Shown: positions 38,758-47,466 of the stretch, piece after piece
Layout of the letters: each line of letters begins with the position of its first letter
Numbering within the stretch: the stretch's first letter is position 1
NCBI RefSeq assembly: GCF_000380105.1
Contig: NZ_KB904515.1
Location: forward strand, 1 to 64,000
Length of the DNA: 64,000 nucleotides
Direction of reading: 5' to 3'
DNA from: Streptococcus orisratti DSM 15617
Lineage (GTDB): Bacteria > Bacillota > Bacilli > Lactobacillales > Streptococcaceae
Notes under the pieces: model-generated
Told to the model about the DNA's origin: nothing
Databases searched by the model: none
What the model saw: only the letters and a program-made list of their open reading frames with translations
Program-made: the position numbers and the translations under genes

Positions 38758-39699
38758 ATGGTTCAAGACATGGCAAAAAAGATTATCAGTGAGGCTGTGG
38801 CACTCAATGCCCAGGATATTTATATGATACCTCTATCTGAGAATTATGAGCTTTATATGAGGATTGGAGACGAACGCCGCTTTATCAACGATTATGACAC
38901 AGAGCAAATGATGAGTTTGATTAGTCATTTTAAGTTTGTATCTGGGATGAATGTCGGAGAGAAACGACGTAGTCAACTGGGATCCTGTGATTACCCATTT
39001 TCAGATGAAGAGGAGATTTCGCTCAGACTTTCCAGTGTGGGAGATTATCGTGGGCGTGAGAGTTTGGTCATTCGCTTGCTCTACTCGGGTCGTCATGATT
39101 TGAAATATTGGTTTAATGGCATGCACAATATTATGGAGGCGATTGGTGGTCGAGGACTTTACCTTTTTTCGGGTCCAGTTGGGAGTGGTAAAACCACTCT
39201 CATGTACCAGCTGATTGCGGAGAAATTTCCAGACAAGCAAATTATTACCATTGAAGATCCAGTTGAGATTAAGCAGGATAATATGTTGCAACTACAATTA
39301 AACGATAGCATTGGTATGACTTATGACAATCTGATAAAGCTATCTCTGCGACACCGTCCTGATATTCTCATCATCGGGGAAATTCGAGATAGCGAAACAG
39401 CACGGGCGGTCATTCGAGCCAGTCTGACGGGAGCTATGGTTTTCTCAACCATTCACGCTAAGAGTATTCAAGGAGTTTATGCCCGTCTGCTAGAGCTTGG
39501 GGTCAGTCGGGAAGAGCTGGACAATAGCTTGCGCTTAATTGCCTACCAGCGTTTGATTGGGGGAGGAGGTGTGATTGACTTTGCATGTAAAGACTTCCAA
39601 AATCATATCGCAGACAAGTGGAATGGGCAAATTGAAAGCCTTGCTCATGACGGACATATCAGTGCTGCGCAGGCAAAAATCGAAAAAATTACCGCTTAA
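38758..39699 (+). CDS. comGA: Competence type IV pilus assembly ATPase ComGA
   Basis: ComGA has 313 codons from ATG 38758 behind GAGGAGG (38746-38752). It is a GspE/PilB-type ATPase with Walker A GPVGSGKTT (139-147), Asp box-like TIEDPVE, and Walker B RPDILIIGEIRDSETARAVIRASLTGAMVFSTIHA. It drives assembly of the transformation pilus. It overlaps comGB by about 50 bp. Confidence 0.95.
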   Translation: MVQDMAKKIISEAVALNAQDIYMIPLSENYELYMRIGDERRFINDYDTEQMMSLISHFKFVSGMNVGEKRRSQLGSCDYPFSDEEEISLRLSSVGDYRGRESLVIRLLYSGRHDLKYWFNGMHNIMEAIGGRGLYLFSGPVGSGKTTLMYQLIAEKFPDKQIITIEDPVEIKQDNMLQLQLNDSIGMTYDNLIKLSLRHRPDILIIGEIRDSETARAVIRASLTGAMVFSTIHAKSIQGVYARLLELGVSREELDNSLRLIAYQRLIGGGGVIDFACKDFQNHIADKWNGQIESLAHDGHISAAQAKIEKITA

Positions 39700-40666
39700 G
39701 AAGCAACGTAAACTACTTCAGCTTTTCAATAACTTGATGGAAAGTGGTTTTAATTTGACAGAAATGGTTGATTTTCTGAGACGTAGTCAGCTCTTGGCCG
39801 ACGAGTACACAGACTGTATGCAGGAAAGTTTATTGAGTGGGCTTGGAATGGCTGAAATGTTAGCAAAATTGGGCTTCTCAGACACTGTAGTTACCCAGCT
39901 GGCCTTGGCCGATGTTCATGGTAACACCAGAAAAAGTTTGCAAAAAATAGAAAGCTATTTGATTGAGGTTTTTAAGGTTAGAAAAAAAGTGATTGAAGTG
40001 GCAACTTATCCCCTAATTCTGTTGACATTTTTGATTTTGATTATGCTGGGATTGAAAAATTATCTGCTGCCGCAGTTGCAAGGTGGAAATTTTGCAACCA
40101 AGATAATCAATCATTTTCCGATGATTTTTCTAGGGAGTTTTGCTTTATTAGTAGTTACGATCCTTGCTATTTACCTTTACAGTAGGAGATTATCGCGCAT
40201 CCGTTTAATGAGCTATATGAGTTGTTTGCCAGTTTTTGGGGTGTATGTCCGTCTTTACCTGACAGCTTATTATGCGCGTGAGTGGGGGAACCTTATCGGG
40301 CAAGGTATTGAGCTGGCACAAATCGTTCAGCTAATGCAGACTCAAAAAGCTCGGCTATTTCAAGAAATTGGCGAAGATATGGAAATTGGGCTACTATCTG
40401 GCAGAGAGTTTCATCAGAAGGTTTTAGATTATTCTTTTTTCAACAAAGAACTGGGACTTATCATCGAGTATGGTGAAGTGAAGTCAAAATTGGGTAGTGA
40501 GCTTGATGTTTATGCTGAGGAATGCTGGGAAAGCTTTTTTAATAAACTAACTCAGGCAACACAACTGATACAGCCATTGGTTTTTGTATTTGTTGCTTTA
40601 GTGATTGTTATGATTTATGCGGCAATGCTTTTGCCGATGTACCAAAATATGGGAGGAACATTTTAA
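39647..40666 (+). CDS. comGB: Competence type IV pilus assembly protein ComGB
   Basis: ComGB has about 339 codons from ATG 39647 (MTDISVLRRQKSKKLPLKKQRK), matching the length of pneumococcal CglB. Earlier starts at 39623 and 39575 are open but would overlap comGA more. It is a GspF-type platform protein with three membrane segments (about 140-160, 185-205, 310-335). No strong ribosome binding site is visible, so translational coupling with comGA is likely. Confidence 0.92.
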   Translation: MTDISVLRRQKSKKLPLKKQRKLLQLFNNLMESGFNLTEMVDFLRRSQLLADEYTDCMQESLLSGLGMAEMLAKLGFSDTVVTQLALADVHGNTRKSLQKIESYLIEVFKVRKKVIEVATYPLILLTFLILIMLGLKNYLLPQLQGGNFATKIINHFPMIFLGSFALLVVTILAIYLYSRRLSRIRLMSYMSCLPVFGVYVRLYLTAYYAREWGNLIGQGIELAQIVQLMQTQKARLFQEIGEDMEIGLLSGREFHQKVLDYSFFNKELGLIIEYGEVKSKLGSELDVYAEECWESFFNKLTQATQLIQPLVFVFVALVIVMIYAAMLLPMYQNMGGTF

Positions 40667-40999
40667 ATGAAATTATTATGGAGAAAATTACAGAAAAAGG
40701 CTGCACCCGCTTTCACTCTGGTAGAAATGTTGGTCGTCCTTCTTATCATCAGCGTTCTCATGTTGCTTTTTGTACCTAATTTGACCAAGCAAAAAGATGC
40801 TATCAATGAAAAAGGCAATGCAGCAGTAGTTAAAGTGGTAGAAAGTCAAGCGGAGCTTTATGAGCTCAATAATGATTCTACTGCAACGTTGAGCAAGCTA
40901 GTGTCAGATGGTAGTATCACTGCTAAACAACAAAAGGCTTACAATGATTATTATGCCAATCCTCCAAAAGATGCTCCAAGTCGTCAAGTATCAAACTAA
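40667..40999 (+). CDS. comGC: Major competence pseudopilin ComGC
   Basis: ComGC has 110 codons; ATG directly abuts the comGB stop. The class III prepilin signal is KAAPA|FTLVEMLVVLLIISVLMLLFVP, with cleavage before Phe by ComC/PilD and Glu at +5. The mature domain includes QAELYELNNDS. It is the main subunit of the DNA-uptake pilus. Confidence 0.95.
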   Translation: MKLLWRKLQKKAAPAFTLVEMLVVLLIISVLMLLFVPNLTKQKDAINEKGNAAVVKVVESQAELYELNNDSTATLSKLVSDGSITAKQQKAYNDYYANPPKDAPSRQVSN

Positions 41000-41402
41000 G
41001 GCCTTCACCTTGTTGGAAAGTCTTTTAACCTTAGGCGTGACCTGCTTTTTACTGCTTTGTCTTTCAGGAACGGTATCGAGAACTTTTCAGAAGGTAGAGG
41101 AAACCTTGTTTTTCCTCTCATTTGAAAATTTCTACCGTGATACCCAAAAATTAAGTATTACCAAACAGAAAAGTATGAGTTTAGACTTGTCTTCTGAAAA
41201 AGTTTCTAATGGTATAGGAGAACTTCATTTGCCTAAGACTGTGGATTTCTCAGGGCAACAGACTGTTAAATTTGATCAAGCAGGGGGTAATTCCTCTTTG
41301 AGTAAAGTAACATTTAAAACATCTGAAAAAGAGGTGGTTTATCAATTGTATCTAGGGAGTGGTAATTATAAAAAAATCAGTAAAAGCCTACATTCTCCTT
41401 GA
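40971..41402 (+). CDS. comGD: Minor competence pseudopilin ComGD
   Basis: ComGD has about 143 codons if ATG 40971 is used; ATG 40953 is the alternative. Neither has a clear ribosome binding site, and the start lies inside the end of comGC. The prepilin signal is KA|FTLLESLLTLGVTCFLLLCL. A globular C-terminus has FDQAGGNSSLSKVTF and YQLYLGSGNYKKI, as in CglD. It is a minor pilin initiating pilus assembly. Confidence 0.9.
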   Translation: MLQVVKYQTKAFTLLESLLTLGVTCFLLLCLSGTVSRTFQKVEETLFFLSFENFYRDTQKLSITKQKSMSLDLSSEKVSNGIGELHLPKTVDFSGQQTVKFDQAGGNSSLSKVTFKTSEKEVVYQLYLGSGNYKKISKSLHSP

Positions 41403-41649
41403 AAGTCTTTTATCTCTGGGCATTCTAGCCTTGATTGTTAGTCTAGTTTTAGGAGAGGTTGATAAAAATCGTCAGCGGGTGGCAGAAAGTCTTCATCAAC
41501 AAGAAGTTCTCAATGTTGCTGCTATGGCTGTACAGACTGATCAGGAAGATTTGATATTAAATGGTGTTAATGTTCATGTTGAGAGAAACAAGGAAGGAAT
41601 TTCGATTAATGAAAATGGCAGAATTGTTTTGCAGGTGTCAAAAAATTAA
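41359..41649 (+). CDS. comGE: Minor competence pseudopilin ComGE
   Basis: ComGE has about 96 codons. The apparent start is GTG 41359, inside the comGD 3' end and overlapping an AGGGAG; the exact start is uncertain. The prepilin-like segment is KAYILLESLLSLGILALIVSLVL, followed by EVDKNRQRVAESLHQQEVLNVA. Confidence 0.88.
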   Translation: MVIIKKSVKAYILLESLLSLGILALIVSLVLGEVDKNRQRVAESLHQQEVLNVAAMAVQTDQEDLILNGVNVHVERNKEGISINENGRIVLQVSKN

Positions 41650-42070
41650 GCTAGCCGCCTTTAGTTTACTTGAGTGTCTAGTGGCCCTTTTTGTCCTATC
41701 AGGTTCCATACTGGTCTACCAAGGTCTGACCAAGTCAGTTTCAGCTAATGTTCATTATTTATCTGATAATGATAATGGCAATTGGTTGCTTTTTTCTCAG
41801 CAACTGCGCTCTGAGTTAGAGACTAGCCATTTGGATAAGGTTGAAAACAATAAACTGTATGTAACAAAATCGGGGCAAACCTTGGCTTTCGGGCAGTCTA
41901 AGGCAGATGATTTTAGAAAAACAAACGCTGATGGCCGTGGTTATCAACCCATGCTGTATGGGCTGAAAAGCTCTGCAATCTCCCAAAAAGAAAACATGAT
42001 TCAAATTAATCTGACGTTTAAAAATGGCCTAGAGAGGAGTCTAATTTATGCTTTTGAAGAGGCAGTCTAA
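41609..42070 (+). CDS. comGF: Minor competence pseudopilin ComGF
   Basis: ComGF has 153 codons from ATG 41609, chosen because AAGGAAGGA (about 41590-41598) lies at good spacing; upstream codons in the frame lack a site. The signal segment is KLAA|FSLLECLVALFVLSGSI, and the C-terminal domain includes NWLLFSQQLRSELE and YQPMLYGLKSSAISQKENMIQINL. It overlaps comGE and comGG. Confidence 0.9.
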   Translation: MKMAELFCRCQKIKLAAFSLLECLVALFVLSGSILVYQGLTKSVSANVHYLSDNDNGNWLLFSQQLRSELETSHLDKVENNKLYVTKSGQTLAFGQSKADDFRKTNADGRGYQPMLYGLKSSAISQKENMIQINLTFKNGLERSLIYAFEEAV

Positions 42071-42404
42071 GGCTGGGATTTTGCTCTATGCTCTGTTCAT
42101 GTCTGCCATCTTTGTGTTACTTTTACAGTTTTACTTGAATCGTGTAGTAGCGATGGAGCGTCAACAGCAGAGTCAGTTATCTGCTAGTCGAGCTTACCTT
42201 ATGGCTGAAGTAACAAAAGAATTAGCAAAAGATGATTCGGGCGAGCTAGTTTTTAAGGAGGGACTTGCTAGATATAAGCAAGAAAAGGAGCAATTGCAGG
42301 TGAGTATTCATCTGGAACAGGGAGATGAATACAGTTATCGTTTCCAGCAAAAAGCACCAGCCAAGTTACCTGAAGAGAAGAGGGAAAGTTCTACAGAGAA
42401 GTAG
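42048..42404 (+). CDS. comGG: Competence protein ComGG
   Basis: ComGG has 118 codons: a short basic start (MLLKRQSKAGILLYALFMSAIFVLLLQFYLNR), one membrane helix, and a charged C-terminus ending EEKRESSTEK. It lacks the Glu+5 of canonical pilins, as is usual for ComGG. It overlaps comGF by 23 bp and completes the comG cluster. Confidence 0.9.
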   Translation: MLLKRQSKAGILLYALFMSAIFVLLLQFYLNRVVAMERQQQSQLSASRAYLMAEVTKELAKDDSGELVFKEGLARYKQEKEQLQVSIHLEQGDEYSYRFQQKAPAKLPEEKRESSTEK

Positions 42405-42457
42405 GGCTTTCTTTTCATTTAATGTGTTTTTTGATATGATAGGAAGCGGAGGAAATC

Positions 42458-43414
42458 ATGAATTTTGAAAATATTGAAGCAGCTTACGAGCTGATTTTAG
42501 AGAATATCCAGTTAATTGAAAATGATTTAAAAACGCATATTTACGATGCTCTAATTGAACAAAATTCTTTTTATCTGGGAGCAAAAGGAGCCAGTGAGCA
42601 AGTTACAGCTAATAATGACAGGTTGCGCCAGCTCCATTTGTCCAAAGAAGAATGGCGACGCGCTTTTCAATTTATTTTTATCAAGGCTTCGCAAACGGAA
42701 AAACTGCAAGCTAATCACCAATTTACACCTGATGCGATTGGTTTTATCATCTTGTACCTTGTGGAAAATTTAACCAAGTCAGATAAGCTTGATGTACTTG
42801 AAATAGGTAGTGGTACGGGGAATTTGGCGCAAACCCTGCTCAATAACAGTTCCAAGGAATTAGATTATTTGGGGATTGAAGTTGATGACCTCTTGATTGA
42901 CTTATCTGCCAGTATTGCGGAAATCATGGGGTCAAATGCTCAATTCTTACAAGAAGATGCTGTTCGTCCGCATATTTTAAAGGAAAGTGATGTTATTATT
43001 AGTGATTTGCCGATAGGTTTTTATCCCAATGATGATATTGCTAAGCGCTATCAGGTGGCGAGTGCTGAAGGGCATACCTACGCCCACCATCTACTGATGG
43101 AGCAATCACTCAAATACCTCAAAAAAAATGGCGTTGCCATATTCTTAGCACCAGTATCATTACTGACTAGCCAGCAAAGTGATTTACTTAAGTCTTGGCT
43201 CAAAGGTTATGCTGATGTTATTGCAGTGATAACACTTCCTGAGACGATTTTTGGCAATAGTGCGAATGCTAAGTCAATATTTATTTTGCAAAAGCAATCA
43301 AATGTGACACCTGAAACCTTTGTTTATCCCCTCTCTGACTTGCAAAATCGAAATGTGTTAACAACCTTTATTGAAAATTTTCAAAATTGGAAAAGAGATA
43401 ATATGAATTTATGA
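42458..43414 (+). CDS. Class I SAM-dependent methyltransferase (ComYH-like)
   Basis: The protein has 318 codons. A helical N-terminal domain (1-100) precedes a Rossmann methylase domain with motif I DVLEIGSGTGNLAQTLL, acidic EVDDLLIDLSA, and motif IV as SDLPIGFYP where N6-adenine DNA methylases have NPPY/DPPF. The last part (VSLLTSQQSDLLKSWL, SIFILQK) also resembles type I restriction M subunits. The gene after comGG is comYH in S. mutans and belongs to the late-competence transcript there. Its substrate is not established. Confidence 0.85.
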   Translation: MNFENIEAAYELILENIQLIENDLKTHIYDALIEQNSFYLGAKGASEQVTANNDRLRQLHLSKEEWRRAFQFIFIKASQTEKLQANHQFTPDAIGFIILYLVENLTKSDKLDVLEIGSGTGNLAQTLLNNSSKELDYLGIEVDDLLIDLSASIAEIMGSNAQFLQEDAVRPHILKESDVIISDLPIGFYPNDDIAKRYQVASAEGHTYAHHLLMEQSLKYLKKNGVAIFLAPVSLLTSQQSDLLKSWLKGYADVIAVITLPETIFGNSANAKSIFILQKQSNVTPETFVYPLSDLQNRNVLTTFIENFQNWKRDNMNL

Positions 43415-43465
43415 CAATTTATGGTAAAATAGGGTTACATTCTGAAAACGCTTTAGAGGTGAATT

Positions 43466-44659
43466 ATGTCAAAAACTATTTCTATTAACGCAGGAAGTTC
43501 CAGCTTAAAATGGCAACTTTATAAAATGCCAGAGGAGGAAGTTATTGCCAAAGGTTTGATTGAACGTATTGGTCTTACAGATGGTATTTCCACAGTTAAG
43601 TTTAATGGTCAATCAGAGTCTGAAACAACAGACATTCCAAACCATACTGTCGCTGTTAAGATTCTTTTAGAAGATCTTTTACGCCTAAATATTATTGCAA
43701 ATTATGATGAGATTACTGGCGTTGGGCACCGTGTAGTGGCTGGTGGTGAAATCTTCAAAGAATCAACAGTGATTGGTGAAAAAGAAATCCAAGAAATTGA
43801 AGAACTTAGTGCTCTGGCACCCTTGCATAATCCAGCCCATGTTGCTGCTATGCGTGCCTTCCAAGAAGTCTTACCAAACGTAACAAATGTTGCTGTTTTT
43901 GATACCGCCTTTCATACAACAATGCCCGCAGTAGCCTATCGTTACCCGATTGCCAACCGTTATTATGACGACTATCAAGTTCGCAAGTATGGTGCACACG
44001 GAACAAGCCACCAGTACGTTGCTCAAGAAGCAGCTAAATTGCTAGATAAGCCTGTTGAAGATACAAAAATTATCACTTGCCACATTGGTAACGGAGCTTC
44101 TATTACAGCAGTTAAAGGTGGTAAATCTATTGATACCTCAATGGGCTTGACACCGCTGGGTGGTATTATGATGGGAACGCGTTCTGGAGATCTTGATCCG
44201 GCTATCATTCCATTCTTGATTGATCGCGAACCAGAGTTGGCTGATGCTGAAAAGATTCGTAATATCTTCAATCGTGAGTCTGGATTACTTGGAATTTCTG
44301 AAAAATCAAGTGATATGCGTGACATCATTGAAGGCAGAGATGCGGGTGATGCCAAATGCACATTAGCATTTGACATGTATGTTGATCGTGTGAAAAAGTA
44401 TATTGGACAATATATTGCTGTTTTGAATGGAGTTGATGCCATTGTCTTTACAGCAGGTATCGGTGAAAATTCTGTACCATTCCGTCAAGCGGTCCTTGAT
44501 GACTTGACTTGGTTTGGGATTGATGTTGATCCAGAAAAAAATGTTTTTGGAGTTGAAGGTGCTATCACCGCTTCAGAGTCTAAGGTGAAAGTTTTTGTTA
44601 TTCCAACCGATGAAGAACTTGTCATTGCGCGTGATGTAGAACGCCTTAAAACTAAATAA
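43466..44659 (+). CDS. ackA: Acetate kinase
   Basis: Acetate kinase has 397 codons: NAGSSSLKW (7-15), [10 protein letters not shown], the signature HGTSHQYV and [38 protein letters not shown]. It converts acetyl phosphate + ADP to acetate + ATP, the ATP-yielding step of mixed-acid fermentation. It lies downstream of the comG cluster, as in other streptococci. Its ribosome binding site is AGAGGTGAA. Confidence 0.98.
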   Translation: MSKTISINAGSSSLKWQLYKMPEEEVIAKGLIERIGLTDGISTVKFNGQSESETTDIPNHTVAVKILLEDLLRLNIIANYDEITGVGHRVVAGGEIFKESTVIGEKEIQEIEELSALAPLHNPAHVAAMRAFQEVLPNVTNVAVFDTAFHTTMPAVAYRYPIANRYYDDYQVRKYGAHGTSHQYVAQEAAKLLDKPVEDTKIITCHIGNGASITAVKGGKSIDTSMGLTPLGGIMMGTRSGDLDPAIIPFLIDREPELADAEKIRNIFNRESGLLGISEKSSDMRDIIEGRDAGDAKCTLAFDMYVDRVKKYIGQYIAVLNGVDAIVFTAGIGENSVPFRQAVLDDLTWFGIDVDPEKNVFGVEGAITASESKVKVFVIPTDEELVIARDVERLKTK

Positions 44660-44689
44660 GTTATCAAAAAATTTGATAAGACCAGAAAA

Positions 44690-44717
44690 GCTGGCTGAGT
44701 ATTCGGTCAGCTTTTTT
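44690..44717 (+). terminator. Terminator after ackA
   Basis: GCTGGCTGA pairs with TCGGTCAGC (with G-U pairs), followed by TTTTTT. Confidence 0.75.
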
Positions 44718-44802
44718 GTTTTTCTATAGACTTGCTTGGTAACTATCCTACTTTTTGTTATCGAGTAAGCCTAATATTAAAAGTGAAGAAAATTTTATAA
44801 AA

Positions 44803-44879
44803 AATGTAAAATTAGCTTGACAAAAAATGTAAAGCATACTATGCTAAAAATGTAAAGAAAACTTTACTTTAAATGTTAT
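44803..44879 (+). promoter_or_regulatory. Promoter with four 23-bp-spaced AATGTAAA repeats
   Basis: AATGTAAA occurs at 44803-44810, 44826-44833 and 44849-44856, and a degenerate AATGTTAT at 44872-44879. Each step is exactly 23 bp. A promoter TTGACA (44817-44822), 17 bp, TATGCT (44840-44845) is interleaved between the repeats. The third repeat also starts an inverted repeat GTAAAG...CTTTAC. The array is a likely multi-site operator for a regulator binding every two helical turns; the XRE protein at 45024 is the obvious candidate. The remaining sequence to 45024 contains no gene. Confidence 0.7.
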
Positions 44880-45023
44880 GGTTGGCTTTGTTTTCAGGGT
44901 ATGACTGCTTGTTCTGATTATTACGATAGCTTATACCCTCCTAGCCTGTAATAAGCATATTTTTGATAAGTGGTATAGCAAATACTGTCAAGTGTAATTT
45001 TTCCAAAAAATGAAAGGAGTGTA

Positions 45024-45221
45024 ATGAAAACAAAAATTCAGGAATTGCGTAAGGTTAACAAGGTTAGTCAGGCAGAATTGGCAGATGAGTTGAATGTGAC
45101 GCGACAGACTATTATTTCCCTTGAAAAAGGTCGTTATAATGCATCGTTGGAATTAGCTTATAAGATAGCCAAATATTTTGGAAAAACAATTGAAGAGGTT
45201 TTTCTGTTTGAAGAAGAGTGA
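45024..45221 (+). CDS. Small XRE/Cro-type transcriptional regulator
   Basis: The protein has 65 codons, almost entirely one HTH_3 domain: KIQELRKVNKVSQAELADELNVTRQTIISLEKGRYNASLELAYKIAKYFGKTIEEVF. It belongs to the class of short stand-alone Cro-like regulators that accompany small membrane-protein operons in Firmicutes. Its ribosome binding site is GAAAGGAGTG. It probably controls the operon through the repeats upstream. Confidence 0.9.
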   Translation: MKTKIQELRKVNKVSQAELADELNVTRQTIISLEKGRYNASLELAYKIAKYFGKTIEEVFLFEEE

Positions 45222-45232
45222 GGTGAGATATT

Positions 45233-45427
45233 ATGTCAGAAAAAAATGGGTTTGCTCAATGTGTTGCTTTGGTTTGTTCAGGTCAGAGTTGTTTAGTGTC
45301 TGGATTGGTTATTCGTGAAGTTGCTTTTATATCTGGTTTGTTGATTGGAGCTAGCATCTTGTTAAATGGTCTGGGCTTGGTCTTTTTCACTCGGATGATT
45401 AAGCAGCAACGAAAGGAGAAAGAATGA
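45233..45427 (+). CDS. Small membrane protein of the XRE-CPBP cassette
   Basis: The protein has 64 codons: a short N-terminus with three cysteines (AQCVALVCSGQSCLVSG), one or two hydrophobic segments (VAFISGLLIGASILLNGLGLVFF) and a basic tail (MIKQQRKEKE). I do not recognise a family. It overlaps the next gene by four bases, which supports real translation. Confidence 0.65.
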   Translation: MSEKNGFAQCVALVCSGQSCLVSGLVIREVAFISGLLIGASILLNGLGLVFFTRMIKQQRKEKE

Positions 45428-45879
45428 TGTTATTAAAAATGATTCAGACTTTTGGCAAGAGACGTTCAGAAGAAGCCTATAAAAATTATCTCAAGAATAT
45501 TGGTATTACCAGCATCGTTTTGGGGCTGTTTGGATTAGTTATCACTTATTTTGCTAAATTTAGTAGCTTTGGTCTAGGACTGATGACTGGTATGACATTC
45601 AGCTTATTGGTCTTGGGAATCTATTTTATGTTGATTGTTAGGTATCCAAAACGTTTGCATAAAATGTATATTGAAGCATATGATGAGCGCAATAGTAGTA
45701 TTTTAATGGTGACAGCGGTAGCCACACTCGTTTTTCTGTTTTTCTTTCTATTTGCCTTGATTGCCCTATTTGCATTTACAGGGATTACGTTGTCTTATCC
45801 GATTTTGCTAGTGGTATTGCTTTATGTTTTAGTGTTGGGCTTTGTCATCTTACAAGTGATATTTTCAAAACTGTTATAA
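45424..45879 (+). CDS. Four-helix membrane protein of the XRE-CPBP cassette
   Basis: The protein has 151 codons with two pairs of membrane segments (about 28-48, 52-72, 95-118, 122-145), separated by a charged cytoplasmic stretch RYPKRLHKMYIEAYDERNSS that resembles DUF3169/DUF6442-type proteins adjacent to small XRE regulators. The YDERN-like motif is typical of that group. The role is unknown. It is coupled to both neighbours (4-bp overlap upstream, 14-bp gap downstream). Confidence 0.7.
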   Translation: MMLLKMIQTFGKRRSEEAYKNYLKNIGITSIVLGLFGLVITYFAKFSSFGLGLMTGMTFSLLVLGIYFMLIVRYPKRLHKMYIEAYDERNSSILMVTAVATLVFLFFFLFALIALFAFTGITLSYPILLVVLLYVLVLGFVILQVIFSKLL

Positions 45880-45893
45880 GAAAGGATATTTTT

Positions 45894-46547
45894 ATGAAAA
45901 ATAATTCTATTTTAAAACGCTGTTTGTATTTTGGATGTGCTTTTTTGATTTTTCTTGTGGAGCAATTGCCAATATTTTTTATTGGTGTCAGTCAGCTTTG
46001 GCAAGTTCTTTTGCTGTCTGCGGTGCTTCTTATCATCAGCGGATTAACTCTTTATATTGCTAAACGAGCAAATCTCCTTGAAGGGTTCAAAGCTTTGGCA
46101 AATGGCAGAGCTTGGTTGTATATTCTGTTAGGTTTTCTTGTACTCTATCTGGTTAAGATTCTTGGAGGAATCACGCTTGTCTTAGAAGGTCTAGAAAGCA
46201 CGAGTAATCAGGCGGCTATTGAAAATGCGGGCATGCATCCACTCGTTATGGTTTTACTAACAGTGATTGTGGCACCAATCGTGGAAGAGACAGTCTTTCG
46301 CGGTTTTATCATGGGTCGTGTGTTTGACAGACAATCCATCCTTGGTTTACTGATTAGTAGTTTTCTCTTTGGCCTTGCCCATCTTCCAACAAGTATCGGT
46401 GCTTGGATTATATATGGTGGAATGGGGCTTGTTCTAGGCTGGGTTTACCGTAAAACAGAGAAGCTTGAATATACCATGATGATTCATTTTCTCAATAACG
46501 GTTTTGCAATTGCCTTAATGTACTTGCTGATGATGTTAATGAATTAA
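45894..46547 (+). CDS. CPBP-family intramembrane glutamic endopeptidase
   Basis: The protein has 217 codons with about six membrane segments. Motif 1 is PIVEETVFRG (E131, E132, R136), motif 2 FLFGLAHLP (H163) and motif 3 HFLNN (H198, N201-202). All expected catalytic residues of the Abi/CPBP family are present. Bacterial members include Abi-type bacteriocin immunity proteins and peptide processors. It is the last gene of the XRE cassette. A truncated homologue lies at 329-523. Confidence 0.88.
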   Translation: MKNNSILKRCLYFGCAFLIFLVEQLPIFFIGVSQLWQVLLLSAVLLIISGLTLYIAKRANLLEGFKALANGRAWLYILLGFLVLYLVKILGGITLVLEGLESTSNQAAIENAGMHPLVMVLLTVIVAPIVEETVFRGFIMGRVFDRQSILGLLISSFLFGLAHLPTSIGAWIIYGGMGLVLGWVYRKTEKLEYTMMIHFLNNGFAIALMYLLMMLMN

Positions 46548-46650
46548 TACTCTTCGAAAATCAAAATTATCCGTTGTCAACTTGCCTTGATGAACTCAAG
46601 TTCTATCGTCGGCTTCGTTTCCTAGGCTACTTTTGATTTTCATTGAGTAT
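46546..46650. repeat. BOX-like repeat element (boxA + boxC type)
   Basis: ATACTCTTCGAAAATCAAA at the left and TTTTGATTTTCATTGAGTAT at the right are the ends of the streptococcal BOX element. The inner sequence (GTCAACTTGCCTTGATGAACTC) matches the boxA core recognised by BOX-PCR primers. The ends are inverted, so the RNA can fold into a long hairpin. It sits between the convergent CPBP gene and proC. Confidence 0.75.
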
Positions 46651-46694
46651 AAAAAAACAGATACCGTCAAGTATCTGTTTACCTTTGAGTCTGC

Positions 46695-47465
46695 TCAAAG
46701 GTTTTTTGCTTTGTTAATGGTTGTGTCAATACTAGAGATGACACTAGCAGTTAGTCCTGTTTTTTCAAGTTCAAGAAGACCAGCAATGGTTGTGCCACCA
46801 GGACTACAAACCTTGTCAATCAAATCATGTGGACTGTCTGTTCCTGTTAGAATGGTTTCAGCAGTTGCCAGTACAGTTTGCGTAGCAATATTTAAAGATT
46901 CTGCTTTAGGGAGGCCATATTTGACACCTGCTTTTGCTAGTGCCTCGATGAAGAGAGCGATGTAGGCAGGACTTGAACCTGCTAAAGCAGTGAAAGTGTC
47001 GAAATCTTTTTCAGCAATCTCAAACGTTGAACCAAAGCTATCTGTGATTTCTTTTGCTGTTGTCAATAGCTGCGCTGACACATTCTCATTGGTACAGATA
47101 GCAGTTGTACTTTTGAGGATTTGAGCGTTGAGATTTGGCATGATGCGAATGAGCGGTAACTCTGGACTGGTTAGGTTTGCCAGACGTTCTAAGGTCATAC
47201 CAGCTGCCATGCTCATGATTGGTTGATGAAAGGCCAAGTCAGCTAAAACAGTGTCAAACATCTGTGGTTTTATGCCGAGAATAACCAAATCTGCTTGGTC
47301 AATGAGTTCTTGATGTGATGCTGCTGCCGTTACCTCTAACTGCTCTGCTATTTCCCGAGAGCGCGCTAGAGATGATCCTGAAATGATGATATCGTGCGAG
47401 GTACTGTTGAGACCGTTGATAATAGCGCTAGCCATTTTTCCAACACCAATGAATCCAATTTTCAT
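46695..47465 (-). CDS. proC: Pyrroline-5-carboxylate reductase
   Basis: ProC has 256 codons: an N-terminal Rossmann motif GFIGVGKMASAII, ILGIKPQMF, and the C-terminal dimerisation domain signature ALAGSSPAYIALFIEALA...PHDLIDKVCSPGGTTIAGLLELE. It reduces P5C to proline. It is separated by one base from pepA and likely cotranscribed. Its length is slightly short for the family but complete. Confidence 0.96.
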   Translation of the reverse strand: MKIGFIGVGKMASAIINGLNSTSHDIIISGSSLARSREIAEQLEVTAAASHQELIDQADLVILGIKPQMFDTVLADLAFHQPIMSMAAGMTLERLANLTSPELPLIRIMPNLNAQILKSTTAICTNENVSAQLLTTAKEITDSFGSTFEIAEKDFDTFTALAGSSPAYIALFIEALAKAGVKYGLPKAESLNIATQTVLATAETILTGTDSPHDLIDKVCSPGGTTIAGLLELEKTGLTASVISSIDTTINKAKNL

Positions 47466-47466
47466 T

